Below are positions 6,733 through 11,608 of a stretch of 11,608 bases of DNA, in pieces. Made by a program: the position numbers and the translations under genes. Source of the DNA: OFTM10 sp964196195 (GTDB lineage Bacteria > Actinomycetota > Acidimicrobiia > Acidimicrobiales > Aldehydirespiratoraceae). The notes beneath the pieces were generated by a model. That model made no database searches, had not been told where the DNA came from, and worked only from the letters and a program-made list of their open reading frames with translations. The stretch covers positions 1-11,608 of the forward strand of contig CAXMSE010000102.1 of the NCBI GenBank assembly GCA_964196195.1, written 5' to 3'. Every line of letters starts with the position of its first letter. Position 1 is the stretch's first letter.

Positions 6733-7631
6733 GTCGCCCCTTCGTTCTCCTCGGTCTGGTCGGGTTCGTCGGCCTCAGCCTCGTTTTGTCGGAACTCAGG
6801 TGGTTCCGACGACCTTCGCTGGCGGATCGACTCACGCCTTACGCACCAGGCCTCAACCGATCGCTGAGATCGGGTTTGCTCTCGGTTGCCTCATTTCGCG
6901 ATGTCGTCGCCCCCCTGTCGCGGCAAGTGGGCGAACGCCTCGCTCGACTGTTCGGGATCAGCGAGGAACTCGGCACCCGTCTACGCCGGATCCACTCCCC
7001 TCTCGACGCGACCACCTTTCGGGTCCGACAAATCGGTTGGGCGGCGGCGACACTCGGCCTCAGCTCTCTCGCTTCTGTTGCTCTCGGAGCCGCCGCGCCT
7101 CTCGCGATACTGGTGGTTCTCGGCGCGCCCATCCTCACCTTCCTCCTACTCGAACAGCAGGTGGCTTCCGCCTCGGCCGATTGGCAGCGTCGGATCTTTC
7201 TCGAGTTGCCGGTGATCGCCGAGCAACTGGGAATGCTCACGTCCGCCGGGTGGTCACTGGGCGCTGCCCTCACCCGCGTCGCGTCCCGCGGGAGCGGAGC
7301 CTGCTCAGCCGATCTGAAACGGGTCGTGCAGCGAATGCGCCAGGGCCTGTCTGAGGTGGACGCGCTTCGCGAGTGGGGTGAGTTGGCCGATGTCGCCGAC
7401 CTGGACCGCCTGGTGTCGGTTCTCGCTCTCAATCGCGAGGCAGCCGATCTCGGACGCCTGATATCAGAAGAGGCGCGCACGATCCGCCGTGAAGCCCAAC
7501 GAGAGCTGATCGAGTCGATCGAGCGCCGCAATCAACAGGTCTGGATTCCGGTCACTGTCGCAGCGCTTATTCCCGGGGTCCTGTTGATGGGTGTCCCGTT
7601 CCTCGACGCGCTGACCCTGTTCGGCGCATGA
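6729..7631 (+). CDS. tadC: TadC-like membrane platform protein (type II secretion F family)
   Basis: This is the second T2SSF-family protein, 300 residues long. Membrane segments lie at about 4-20, 103-121, 124-142 and 272-290. The T2SSF domain at about 157-270 contains LPVIAEQLGMLTSAGWSLGAAL and LVSVLALNREAADLGRLISEEA, followed by the charged helix RREAQRELIESIERRNQQVW and the last membrane segment VTVAALIPGVLLMGVPFL, the usual TadC ending. It should form the assembly platform with TadB. The ATG at 6729 overlaps the tadB stop, but no strong Shine-Dalgarno is seen, so translation probably depends on coupling. A 43-base gap with a tiny ORF separates it from the pilin-like gene. Confidence 0.88.
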   Translation: MSRPFVLLGLVGFVGLSLVLSELRWFRRPSLADRLTPYAPGLNRSLRSGLLSVASFRDVVAPLSRQVGERLARLFGISEELGTRLRRIHSPLDATTFRVRQIGWAAATLGLSSLASVALGAAAPLAILVVLGAPILTFLLLEQQVASASADWQRRIFLELPVIAEQLGMLTSAGWSLGAALTRVASRGSGACSADLKRVVQRMRQGLSEVDALREWGELADVADLDRLVSVLALNREAADLGRLISEEARTIRREAQRELIESIERRNQQVWIPVTVAALIPGVLLMGVPFLDALTLFGA

Positions 7632-7663
7632 CCACCACTGAAGAACTCACCGAGACAATATGA
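7628..7663 (+). other. 11-codon mini-ORF between tadC and the pilin-like gene
   Basis: ATG at 7628 overlaps the tadC stop (ATGA) and encodes MTTTEELTETI before TGA at 7661-7663. That TGA in turn overlaps an ATG at 7660 that is in frame with the pilin-like gene. The arrangement could carry ribosomes across the gap or tune pilin output relative to TadC, or it could be the remains of a deleted or frameshifted N-terminus. It is too short to support by coding statistics. Confidence 0.2.
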
Positions 7664-7668
7664 GGGAG
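7663..7668 (+). promoter_or_regulatory. Strong ribosome binding site deciding the pilin start
   Basis: AGGGAG lies six bases before the ATG at 7675 and downstream of the alternative ATG at 7660. It therefore favours the 77-residue product over the 82-residue one. It is among the strongest Shine-Dalgarno sequences in the operon, fitting a highly expressed structural subunit. Confidence 0.6.
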
Positions 7669-7674
7669 CAAGCG

Positions 7675-7908
7675 ATGAACATCACCGAACAGACCTGGAT
7701 GGAGATCCAGATGCTGGTCAGCGTGGCCAACCGCCGCACCGGCCGCATGGTCGGCGACCGAGGCGAGGGGGTGATAAGCACCGCAATCGCGGTACTCATC
7801 ACCGCCTTCATCGGTGCCGCAATGTGGGTCGCATTCGACCGCATCTGGAGCAACGCAGAGACCAACATCGAAGGGGAAGTCGGTCGCATCGGCACCGCCG
7901 GAGGGTGA
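7675..7908 (+). CDS. Small Flp-pilin-like protein, probable major pilin candidate
   Basis: The 77-residue protein has a polar N-terminal stretch of about 32 residues ending in GDRGEG (27-32). One hydrophobic helix follows (33-55, VISTAIAVLITAFIGAAMWVAF), then a short polar tail. Size, layout and position right after tadC are those of a Tad/Flp prepilin, whose leader would be removed by a TadV-type peptidase after glycine. The usual Glu five residues after the cut, and the following Tyr, are not present after either G30 or G32. The pre-helix E31 falls on the wrong side or too early. It could be a divergent pilin or a small membrane accessory protein. The start at 7675 is chosen for the AGGGAG six bases upstream; 7660 is an in-frame alternative. 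The gene overlaps the following TadE-like GTG by four bases. Confidence 0.65.
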   Translation: MNITEQTWMEIQMLVSVANRRTGRMVGDRGEGVISTAIAVLITAFIGAAMWVAFDRIWSNAETNIEGEVGRIGTAGG

Positions 7909-8318
7909 CCGACTCCCGCCCCACCTCCGAGCGCGGGTCAGGCATGGTCGGCACGAGCGCCGGATTTTTCGTGTTCCTTCTCCTCATGTTCGCGGCGGTG
8001 CAGATCCTGTTCAACCTCTACGCAACCTCGATCGTCACCGCGGCAGCCCACGATGCGGCCCGGGAGGTGGCCGGCTTCGACGCGTCCACCGATAGGTGCG
8101 CCGCGGTGAGCAGGGCCGAATCCAGATTCACCGAGGCACTCGGCCAATACAGCGAGGCCGGCCACGTCGCGCTCGAGTGGACGTGTGGCGATCCCGACGT
8201 CGTCCGACTGAGGGTTGTGGCCGACCACCCCACGATTCTTCCTGCGCGCCTGAGCGGACTGCTCTCTTTGGGTCACCTCGACCGAACGATCGAGATGCGG
8301 GTCGAGGCCTTGCGATGA
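7905..8318 (+). CDS. TadE-like minor pilin (first copy)
   Basis: This 137-residue protein has the TadE pattern: a short leader ending in ERGSG (9-13), a hydrophobic helix (about 17-36), then FNLYATSIVTAAAHDAAREVAG (36-57), the typical TadE segment after the helix. Two further cysteines occur in the C-terminal part (DRCAA and WTCGD). TadE-like proteins are pseudopilins needed for pilus assembly. I chose the GTG at 7905 because it forms a GTGA overlap with the pilin stop and gives the expected short leader. A longer frame extends upstream inside the pilin gene but would be an overlap artefact. The residue that is normally Glu in RGSxxVE is Gly here (G16). Confidence 0.78.
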   Translation: MTDSRPTSERGSGMVGTSAGFFVFLLLMFAAVQILFNLYATSIVTAAAHDAAREVAGFDASTDRCAAVSRAESRFTEALGQYSEAGHVALEWTCGDPDVVRLRVVADHPTILPARLSGLLSLGHLDRTIEMRVEALR

Positions 8319-8776
8319 CTCCTGGACCTACCACCTGCCGCGGCGACGCTGGCCAGGTGGGAGGCATGGAGGCGCTTCCGTTCGGCTTCCTGATCTTCAT
8401 CTCTGGCACCCTGCTCTTCGCCAACGTCTGGGGTGTCATCGATGCGAAGCTCGCGGTCACGAGTGCGGCGCGCGAGGCCGCTCGGGCCTACGTGGAGGCA
8501 CCCGATGCCGCCACTGCCACCCTCGCAGCGGGCCAACGAGCGGAGGAGACATTGGCCGCCTACGGACGCGACGGACAGCGGGCTCAGGTCACGGTGCCAC
8601 CGATCCACGATGGCTATACCCGGTGTTCTCGCGTCTCGGTCACCGTCTCTTACGAGGTTCCCGCGGTGGCCATCCCCTTCATCGGCGGATTTGGAGATCT
8701 TGCCCCGGTCACCTCCACGTTCACGGAGTTGATCGACCCATTCCGCGACGGCATCACCGGGGAGGCGACATGCTGA
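8315..8776 (+). CDS. TadE-like minor pilin (second copy)
   Basis: The 153-residue protein starts with ATG at 8315, overlapping the previous stop by four bases and preceded by GAGG seven bases away. After a polar leader (TTCRGDAGQVGG) comes MEALPFGFLIFISGTLLFANVWGV, where E19 takes the place of the conserved Glu at the start of the helix. DAKLAVTSAAREAARAYVEA follows, a clear TadE signature. The C-terminal domain (about 65-153) is rich in beta-strand-like stretches and contains two cysteines (YTRC and the final residue). Of the four pilin-like proteins in the operon it keeps the most typical N-terminal motif. Its 3' end overlaps the TadG-like gene by seven bases. Confidence 0.78.
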   Translation: MTPGPTTCRGDAGQVGGMEALPFGFLIFISGTLLFANVWGVIDAKLAVTSAAREAARAYVEAPDAATATLAAGQRAEETLAAYGRDGQRAQVTVPPIHDGYTRCSRVSVTVSYEVPAVAIPFIGGFGDLAPVTSTFTELIDPFRDGITGEATC

Positions 8777-9201
8777 CCGAACGGAGCGAACGCGGCACCG
8801 TGCTGCTCATGTTTCCCGCGGCGATGCTCATCATGGTGGTGCTCGGAGCGATCGTGATCGACGTCGGGCTCAGCCAGGTGCGCGGCCGAGAGTTGGAGGC
8901 TGTTGCCGCATCGGCGGCCAACGATGCGTTGGGCTCTCTCGATATCCAGCAGCTACGAACTGATGGCACCATCCGTCTCGATCAGCCCCGGGCCGTCGCA
9001 ATCGCACGAGCGGCTGTTGCAGCCGGCCCGCTTCCCGATGCGGTGGTCACCGACGTGGCGATCACGAGCGATCCGCTGGGGCGTCCGGAAATCGCCGTGA
9101 CCCTCGAATTGGATGTGGAGCTGGTCATAGCACCCGCGCTCCCCGGCGATCTGGAGATCACCACCATCCGCCGCACGGCGTCGGTGACGATCCTCGGTTG
9201 A
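8770..9201 (+). CDS. TadG-like pilus-assembly protein (Flp/TadE/TadG helix)
   Basis: The 143-residue protein begins MLTERSERGTVLLMF and has a hydrophobic helix at about 10-32 (VLLMFPAAMLIMVVLGAIVIDVG). It continues with LSQVRGRELEAVAASAANDAL, the pattern of the TadG/Rv3654-like N-terminal region in which the helix is followed by an Ala-rich amphipathic stretch. The remaining 90 residues alternate beta-strand-like segments (VVTDVAITSDPLGRPEIAVTL, LELDVELVIAP). Full TadG proteins are much longer and carry a von Willebrand-type domain; this one does not. The ATG at 8770 has GGGGAGG five bases upstream and overlaps the previous gene. It is the last gene of the operon and converges on cysM, 25 bases away. 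Confidence 0.72.
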   Translation: MLTERSERGTVLLMFPAAMLIMVVLGAIVIDVGLSQVRGRELEAVAASAANDALGSLDIQQLRTDGTIRLDQPRAVAIARAAVAAGPLPDAVVTDVAITSDPLGRPEIAVTLELDVELVIAPALPGDLEITTIRRTASVTILG

Positions 9202-9226
9202 CGTCTCGCGAATAGAGGCCCGCTCA

Positions 9227-10174
9227 TCAGAAGTAGATGAGTTCCTTGGCCCGCTCGCTGACCTCGTCGAGGTCGTCGGTCCAGGCTCCGGTCGAGAGGT
9301 ACTTCCATCCCCCGTCGGCCACGATCACCACGATCGTTCCCTCGTCGATGCGCTCGGCGATGCGGGCCGCGCCGGCCAGGGCTGCTCCGGCGGACACACC
9401 GGCAAACACACCGAGTTGGCTGAGCTTGCGGGTGTACTCGATCGATTCGCGCGCTCGCACGATGCGCTTGCCATCAAGGAGATCGACGCCACCCCACTTC
9501 ACATAGATGGGCGGTACGTAGCCGTCGTCGAGATTGCGAAGACCATCGACGGTCTCGCCGACAGGCGGTTCCACCGCCAACACCTTCACCTCCGGCTTCT
9601 GCTCCTTGAGGTAGGTGCCCACGCCCATGAGGGTGCCGCTGGTGCCCAGACCGGCCACGAAATGGGTGATCTCGGGCACATCGTGGAGGATCTCGGGGCC
9701 GGTGGTGTCGTAGTGGACCTGGGGGTTGGCCATGTTGGCGTACTGGTGGAGGAAGGCCCACTCGGGGTGCTGGTCGGCGAGGAACTGAGCATGACGCACT
9801 GCGCCGTTGCTTCCCTCAGAGCCAGGAGTGTCGATGATCTCCGCCCCGTAGACCTCAAGCATCTGGCGCCGTTCGGGTGACACATTCTCTGGCATCACGA
9901 TCTTGATCGGGTAACCCCTGAGCCGGGCGATCATCGCGAGCGCGATGCCGGTGTTGCCCGAGGAGGGTTCGATGATGGTTTTGCCGGGCCGAAGCGTGCC
10001 ATCCTCCTCAGCAGCGAGCACCATCGCCTTCGCTATTCGATCCTTCACTGAGCCGCCGGGATTCTGGCCCTCGAGCTTGGCGAGGATCCGGACGCTCGGG
10101 TTTGGGCTGAGCGCGCTCACGTCGATCACCGGCGTGTTGCCGATCATGTCGAGAATATCTCTGTGAATCGTCAT
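9227..10174 (-). CDS. cysM: Cysteine synthase of CysM type (O-phosphoserine sulfhydrylase)
   Basis: The 315-residue PLP enzyme belongs to the cysteine synthase family (fold type II). The PLP lysine is K44 in GGSVKDR, the substrate loop is PSSGNTGIAL (70-79), and the phosphate-binding loop is GLGTSGT (175-181). It resembles M. tuberculosis CysM more than CysK: ITHFVAGLGTSGTLMG, LRNLDDGYVP and the C-terminal ADGGWKYLSTGAW all have direct CysM counterparts. R213 in GLRNLDDG lines up with Arg220 of that enzyme, which is linked to O-phosphoserine use. CysM makes cysteine from O-phosphoserine and the thiocarboxylate of the carrier protein CysO, a route suited to oxidative stress. A Mec-type JAMM gene lies directly upstream, but cysO is not between them. 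A GAGG lies about 10 bases before the ATG. The subtype call is by alignment from memory. Confidence 0.9.
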   Translation of the reverse strand: MTIHRDILDMIGNTPVIDVSALSPNPSVRILAKLEGQNPGGSVKDRIAKAMVLAAEEDGTLRPGKTIIEPSSGNTGIALAMIARLRGYPIKIVMPENVSPERRQMLEVYGAEIIDTPGSEGSNGAVRHAQFLADQHPEWAFLHQYANMANPQVHYDTTGPEILHDVPEITHFVAGLGTSGTLMGVGTYLKEQKPEVKVLAVEPPVGETVDGLRNLDDGYVPPIYVKWGGVDLLDGKRIVRARESIEYTRKLSQLGVFAGVSAGAALAGAARIAERIDEGTIVVIVADGGWKYLSTGAWTDDLDEVSERAKELIYF

Positions 10175-10208
10175 TCTTCAGACCTCGACCGGCATAAAGG
10201 TGATAATA

Positions 10209-10225
10209 CCGATAATTATGATCGG
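10209..10225. promoter_or_regulatory. Operator-like 17-base dyad upstream of cysM
   Basis: CCGATAATTATGATCGG is an inverted repeat pairing at seven of eight positions around a central T (10217). It lies just downstream of the TATAAT at 10236-10241, so a repressor bound here would cover the expected transcription start of cysM. A second imperfect dyad, GGTGATAATACC, abuts it at 10199-10210. No T-run follows, so a terminator is unlikely. Confidence 0.4.
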
Positions 10226-10235
10226 AACACTAGGG

Positions 10236-10241
10236 ATTATA
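10236..10241 (-). promoter_or_regulatory. Perfect -10 box (TATAAT) for cysM
   Basis: The minus strand reads TATAAT, the full consensus, inside a stretch that by hand count is about one third G+C. Its -35 region (about 10258-10264) is weak. A start near 10229 would give a leader of about 55 bases, unlike the leaderless genes elsewhere in the window. cysM may therefore be transcribed independently of the mec-like gene. Confidence 0.45.
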
Positions 10242-10292
10242 GATACTCAACATCAGCGCATCACCCTTTCATTCCCGATCGGGTCGCATTTC

Positions 10293-10712
10293 TCAGTCCG
10301 AGACGAGCTCCACCGACTCCTCGGTGACCTCGCCCTCAAGGATCCGGAAGCACCGCAGCGACGCTTCCGGATGCTTCAGCGACACGATGATGAAACGCCA
10401 CGCCCCAAAGGGATCGAAACGGGCCGCATCGGCGACATCAGTGGGAGACGGATAGTTGGTGGAGTGGGTGTGGGAGTGCATCACTCCCATGACGGCCACA
10501 CCTGAATCGTCGGCAGTGCGCTCGACATCCATCATCTCCTGGCCGTCAAGTTCATAGATGGTGCTCGACTCGGCCGCATTGCGCATAGGGAAGAACCTCA
10601 CCACATCGTCGCCGCCGAAGGGGCCGGCGAAGAGGCCGCACGCCTCATTGGGGAGGCCATGAAGGGCGTGGGAAACCATTGCGGCGTGGACCGAAGCGGG
10701 GAGGCGCAACAC
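10293..10712 (-). CDS. mec: Mec-type JAMM/Mov34 metalloprotease (CysO-cysteine peptidase-like)
   Basis: The 139-residue protein has the complete JAMM metal site: E23 in PNEACGLFAG, then H79-S-H81 with S89 and D92 in HSHTHSTNYPSPTD (HxH-x7-S-x2-D). Its beginning (LRLPASVHAAMVSHA) and end (CFRILEGEVTEESVELV) match the layout of actinobacterial Mec. That enzyme cuts cysteine off the CysO-cysteine adduct made by CysM. Standing directly upstream of cysM on the same strand supports this role. The frame is open far upstream into smpB on the opposite strand, but that part is an antisense shadow. I place the start at GTG 10712, where similarity to the family begins and where a minus-strand TAACCT -10 box lies seven bases upstream. 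A TTG one codon later is the alternative. The gap to cysM is 118 bases. Confidence 0.85.
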   Translation of the reverse strand: MLRLPASVHAAMVSHALHGLPNEACGLFAGPFGGDDVVRFFPMRNAAESSTIYELDGQEMMDVERTADDSGVAVMGVMHSHTHSTNYPSPTDVADAARFDPFGAWRFIIVSLKHPEASLRCFRILEGEVTEESVELVSD

Positions 10713-10719
10713 GACGCGC

Positions 10720-10743
10720 AGGTTACCGGCGACCCGGTACCGT
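10720..10743. promoter_or_regulatory. Back-to-back -10 boxes for mec (minus) and smpB (plus)
   Basis: Minus-strand TAACCT (10720-10725) is seven bases before the mec GTG, and plus-strand TACCGT (10738-10743) is eight bases before the smpB ATG. Both fit TAnnnT with leaderless spacing. They are only 12 bases apart, so each promoter's upstream contacts overlap the other's core. No Shine-Dalgarno is seen for either gene. Confidence 0.45.
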
Positions 10744-10751
10744 GACCCGCC

Positions 10752-11249
10752 ATGGCCAAGTCGCAAAAGAAGCGTGACATCCCAGCGGGAGCGGTGGCAG
10801 TGGCTACCAACCGCAGGGCGCGCCGCGACTACGACATCCTCGACACCCTCGAGTGCGGGATCGTGCTGCGGGGCAGTGAGGTGAAATCGTTGCGCGAAAG
10901 CAAGGTGCAGCTCCCCGAGGCCTACGCCATCTTCTACCGCGGCGAACTGTGGCTCCAGGGACTGCACATCTCCGCCTACTCCCATTCCGCGGAAGCCTTC
11001 GCCCACGACACCGACCGGCGCAAGAAACTTCTCGCCCACCGCGACCAGCTCGAACGTTGGAGCTCGCGGGTCGATCGCGAGAAGCTCGCCCTGATCCCTC
11101 TCGCCATCTACTTCAAGAACGGCCGAGCCAAGGTGGAGCTGGCGCTGGCGCGAGGCCGCAAGCAGCACGATCGTCGCCACGACATCGCAAAGCGCGACGC
11201 CGACCGCGAAACCCAGCGCGCCATCGCCAAGGCCCGCCGGCAGCGCTGA
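10752..11249 (+). CDS. smpB: SmpB, tmRNA-binding protein of trans-translation
   Basis: SmpB binds tmRNA and brings it to stalled ribosomes, so that the unfinished protein is tagged for degradation and the ribosome released. The 165-residue protein has the full OB-fold core: VATNRRARRDYDILDTLECGIVLRGSEVKSLR (17-48), LPEAYAIFYRGELWLQGLHISAYSH (54-78), RRKKLLAHRDQLERW (89-103), and LALIPLAIYFKNGRAKVELALARGRKQHDRR (112-142). A basic C-terminal tail (DRETQRAIAKARRQR) should become helical in the mRNA channel. All typical motifs are present and the length is usual. The ATG at 10752 is supported by the TACCGT box eight bases upstream. No tmRNA gene is seen immediately downstream, where smpB is often followed by ssrA; a convergent P450 gene begins 26 bases away. 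Confidence 0.97.
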   Translation: MAKSQKKRDIPAGAVAVATNRRARRDYDILDTLECGIVLRGSEVKSLRESKVQLPEAYAIFYRGELWLQGLHISAYSHSAEAFAHDTDRRKKLLAHRDQLERWSSRVDREKLALIPLAIYFKNGRAKVELALARGRKQHDRRHDIAKRDADRETQRAIAKARRQR

Positions 11250-11275
11250 CTACAGCACCGAACGGCAACCAGGCT

Positions 11276-11608
11276 CTAACGCTTGGTGCCGGCGGTGAAG
11301 CTCATCGGCATGATGCGAGGCCCGCGCACCTGGCCGCCGGCCCACTTCATTGGCTCGCGATCGCTCACATGAGAATCCGGAATGCGCTCGATCCACACCC
11401 TCAGAGCAGCGGTCATCTCCAAGCGAGCCAGGTTGGAGCCGGCACAGCGGTGTATTCCCGAGCCAAACGCGACATGGCGGTTGCGGGCTCGATCGATGAT
11501 GAACTCATCGGGGTCCTCAAAATGTGCAGGGTCGTGGTTGGCGGGCGGGAAATTCATCAACACCTTGTCGCCGGCATGGATGCAGACATCGCCGACCTCC
11601 ACGTCCTG
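11276..11608 (-). CDS. Cytochrome P450, C-terminal fragment (runs off right edge)
   Basis: Only the last 110 residues lie in the window and the frame is open to the edge. The heme-binding signature FGSGIHRCAG (FGxGxHxCxG with the axial Cys) is present, preceded by FEDPDEFIIDRARNRHVAFG. Further upstream is the VGDVCIHAGDKVLMNFPPANHDPAHF stretch that follows the ExxR helix in bacterial class I P450s. The piece after the heme loop (LARLEMTAALRVWIERIP) is the usual L helix. It would be a soluble monooxygenase needing ferredoxin partners; its substrate cannot be read from this part. The GTG at 11602 is not a real start, since the family's N-terminal domain must lie beyond the window. Confidence 0.93.
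   Translation of the reverse strand, partial: QDVEVGDVCIHAGDKVLMNFPPANHDPAHFEDPDEFIIDRARNRHVAFGSGIHRCAGSNLARLEMTAALRVWIERIPDSHVSDREPMKWAGGQVRGPRIMPMSFTAGTKR

Noticed and set aside
7824..7904. Upstream extension of the first TadE-like protein
   Set aside because: It would overlap the pilin-like gene by about 85 bases and give an Arg/His-rich leader; the GTGA start at 7905 fits operon style and family length.
9202..9226. Bidirectional terminator between the Tad operon and cysM
   Set aside because: The 25-base convergent gap shows no stable hairpin or T-run.
10274..10283. Palindrome CCCGATCGGG between mec and cysM as a terminator
   Set aside because: The stem would be too short once a loop is allowed and no T-run follows on either strand.
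10713..11180. N-terminal extension of the mec-like frame opposite smpB
   Set aside because: The extra 156 codons overlap smpB almost completely, have no family similarity, and the Mec family begins at about 10712.
11250..11275. tmRNA gene (ssrA) next to smpB
   Set aside because: Only 26 bases separate smpB from the convergent P450 gene, so there is no room.

Overview
The window is G+C-rich, densely coded DNA that looks like Actinomycetota. The supporting genes are a mycothiol-dependent maleylpyruvate isomerase-family protein, a CysM of the mycobacterial O-phosphoserine type beside a Mec-type JAMM protease, and a Tad pilus locus with no outer-membrane secretin. A deep branch such as Acidimicrobiia is my guess from the overall feel of the proteins, not something proved by the sequence. 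Many transcription units have a TAnnnT -10 box only 6-8 bases before the start codon, as expected for leaderless mRNAs.

Left part (1-2286): a SAM-dependent methyltransferase runs off the left edge (minus strand). It is followed by about 750 bases with no intact gene. That stretch holds a frameshifted relic (659-963, plus) and a thioredoxin-fold gene (950-1249, minus) that is complete except for one in-frame amber codon. Next come an intact MDMPI-family gene (plus) and, convergent with it, a small excisionase-type helix-turn-helix gene (minus).

Centre (2287-9201): a 252-base divergent control region with a strong CRP/FNR-type dyad separates the HTH gene from a nine-gene Tad/Flp-type pilus operon. 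The order is CpaB-like SAF protein, CpaE/TadZ-like ATPase, CpaF/TadA ATPase, TadB, TadC, a small pilin-like protein, two TadE-like proteins and a TadG-like protein. Almost every junction is a 4-base stop/start overlap, so the genes should be translationally coupled. CpaF powers assembly on the TadB/TadC membrane platform, CpaE probably positions the machine, and the small proteins are the pilin and minor pilins. No prepilin peptidase (TadV/CpaA) lies in the window. The CpaE P-loop has lost its lysine, and most pilin-like proteins lack the usual Glu+5.

Right part (9202-11608): cysM (minus), then an A+T-rich gap with a perfect TATAAT and an operator-like dyad, then a Mec-type JAMM protease (minus). 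The Mec gene is divergent from smpB across only 39 bases. The last feature is the C-terminal third or so of a cytochrome P450 running off the right edge (minus). The mec-cysM pair lacks the cysO gene that sits between them in Mycobacterium tuberculosis.

I do not see a CRISPR array, tRNA, rRNA, insertion sequence or phage gene. The Tad locus is a recognisable system with unusual details rather than a new kind of system.
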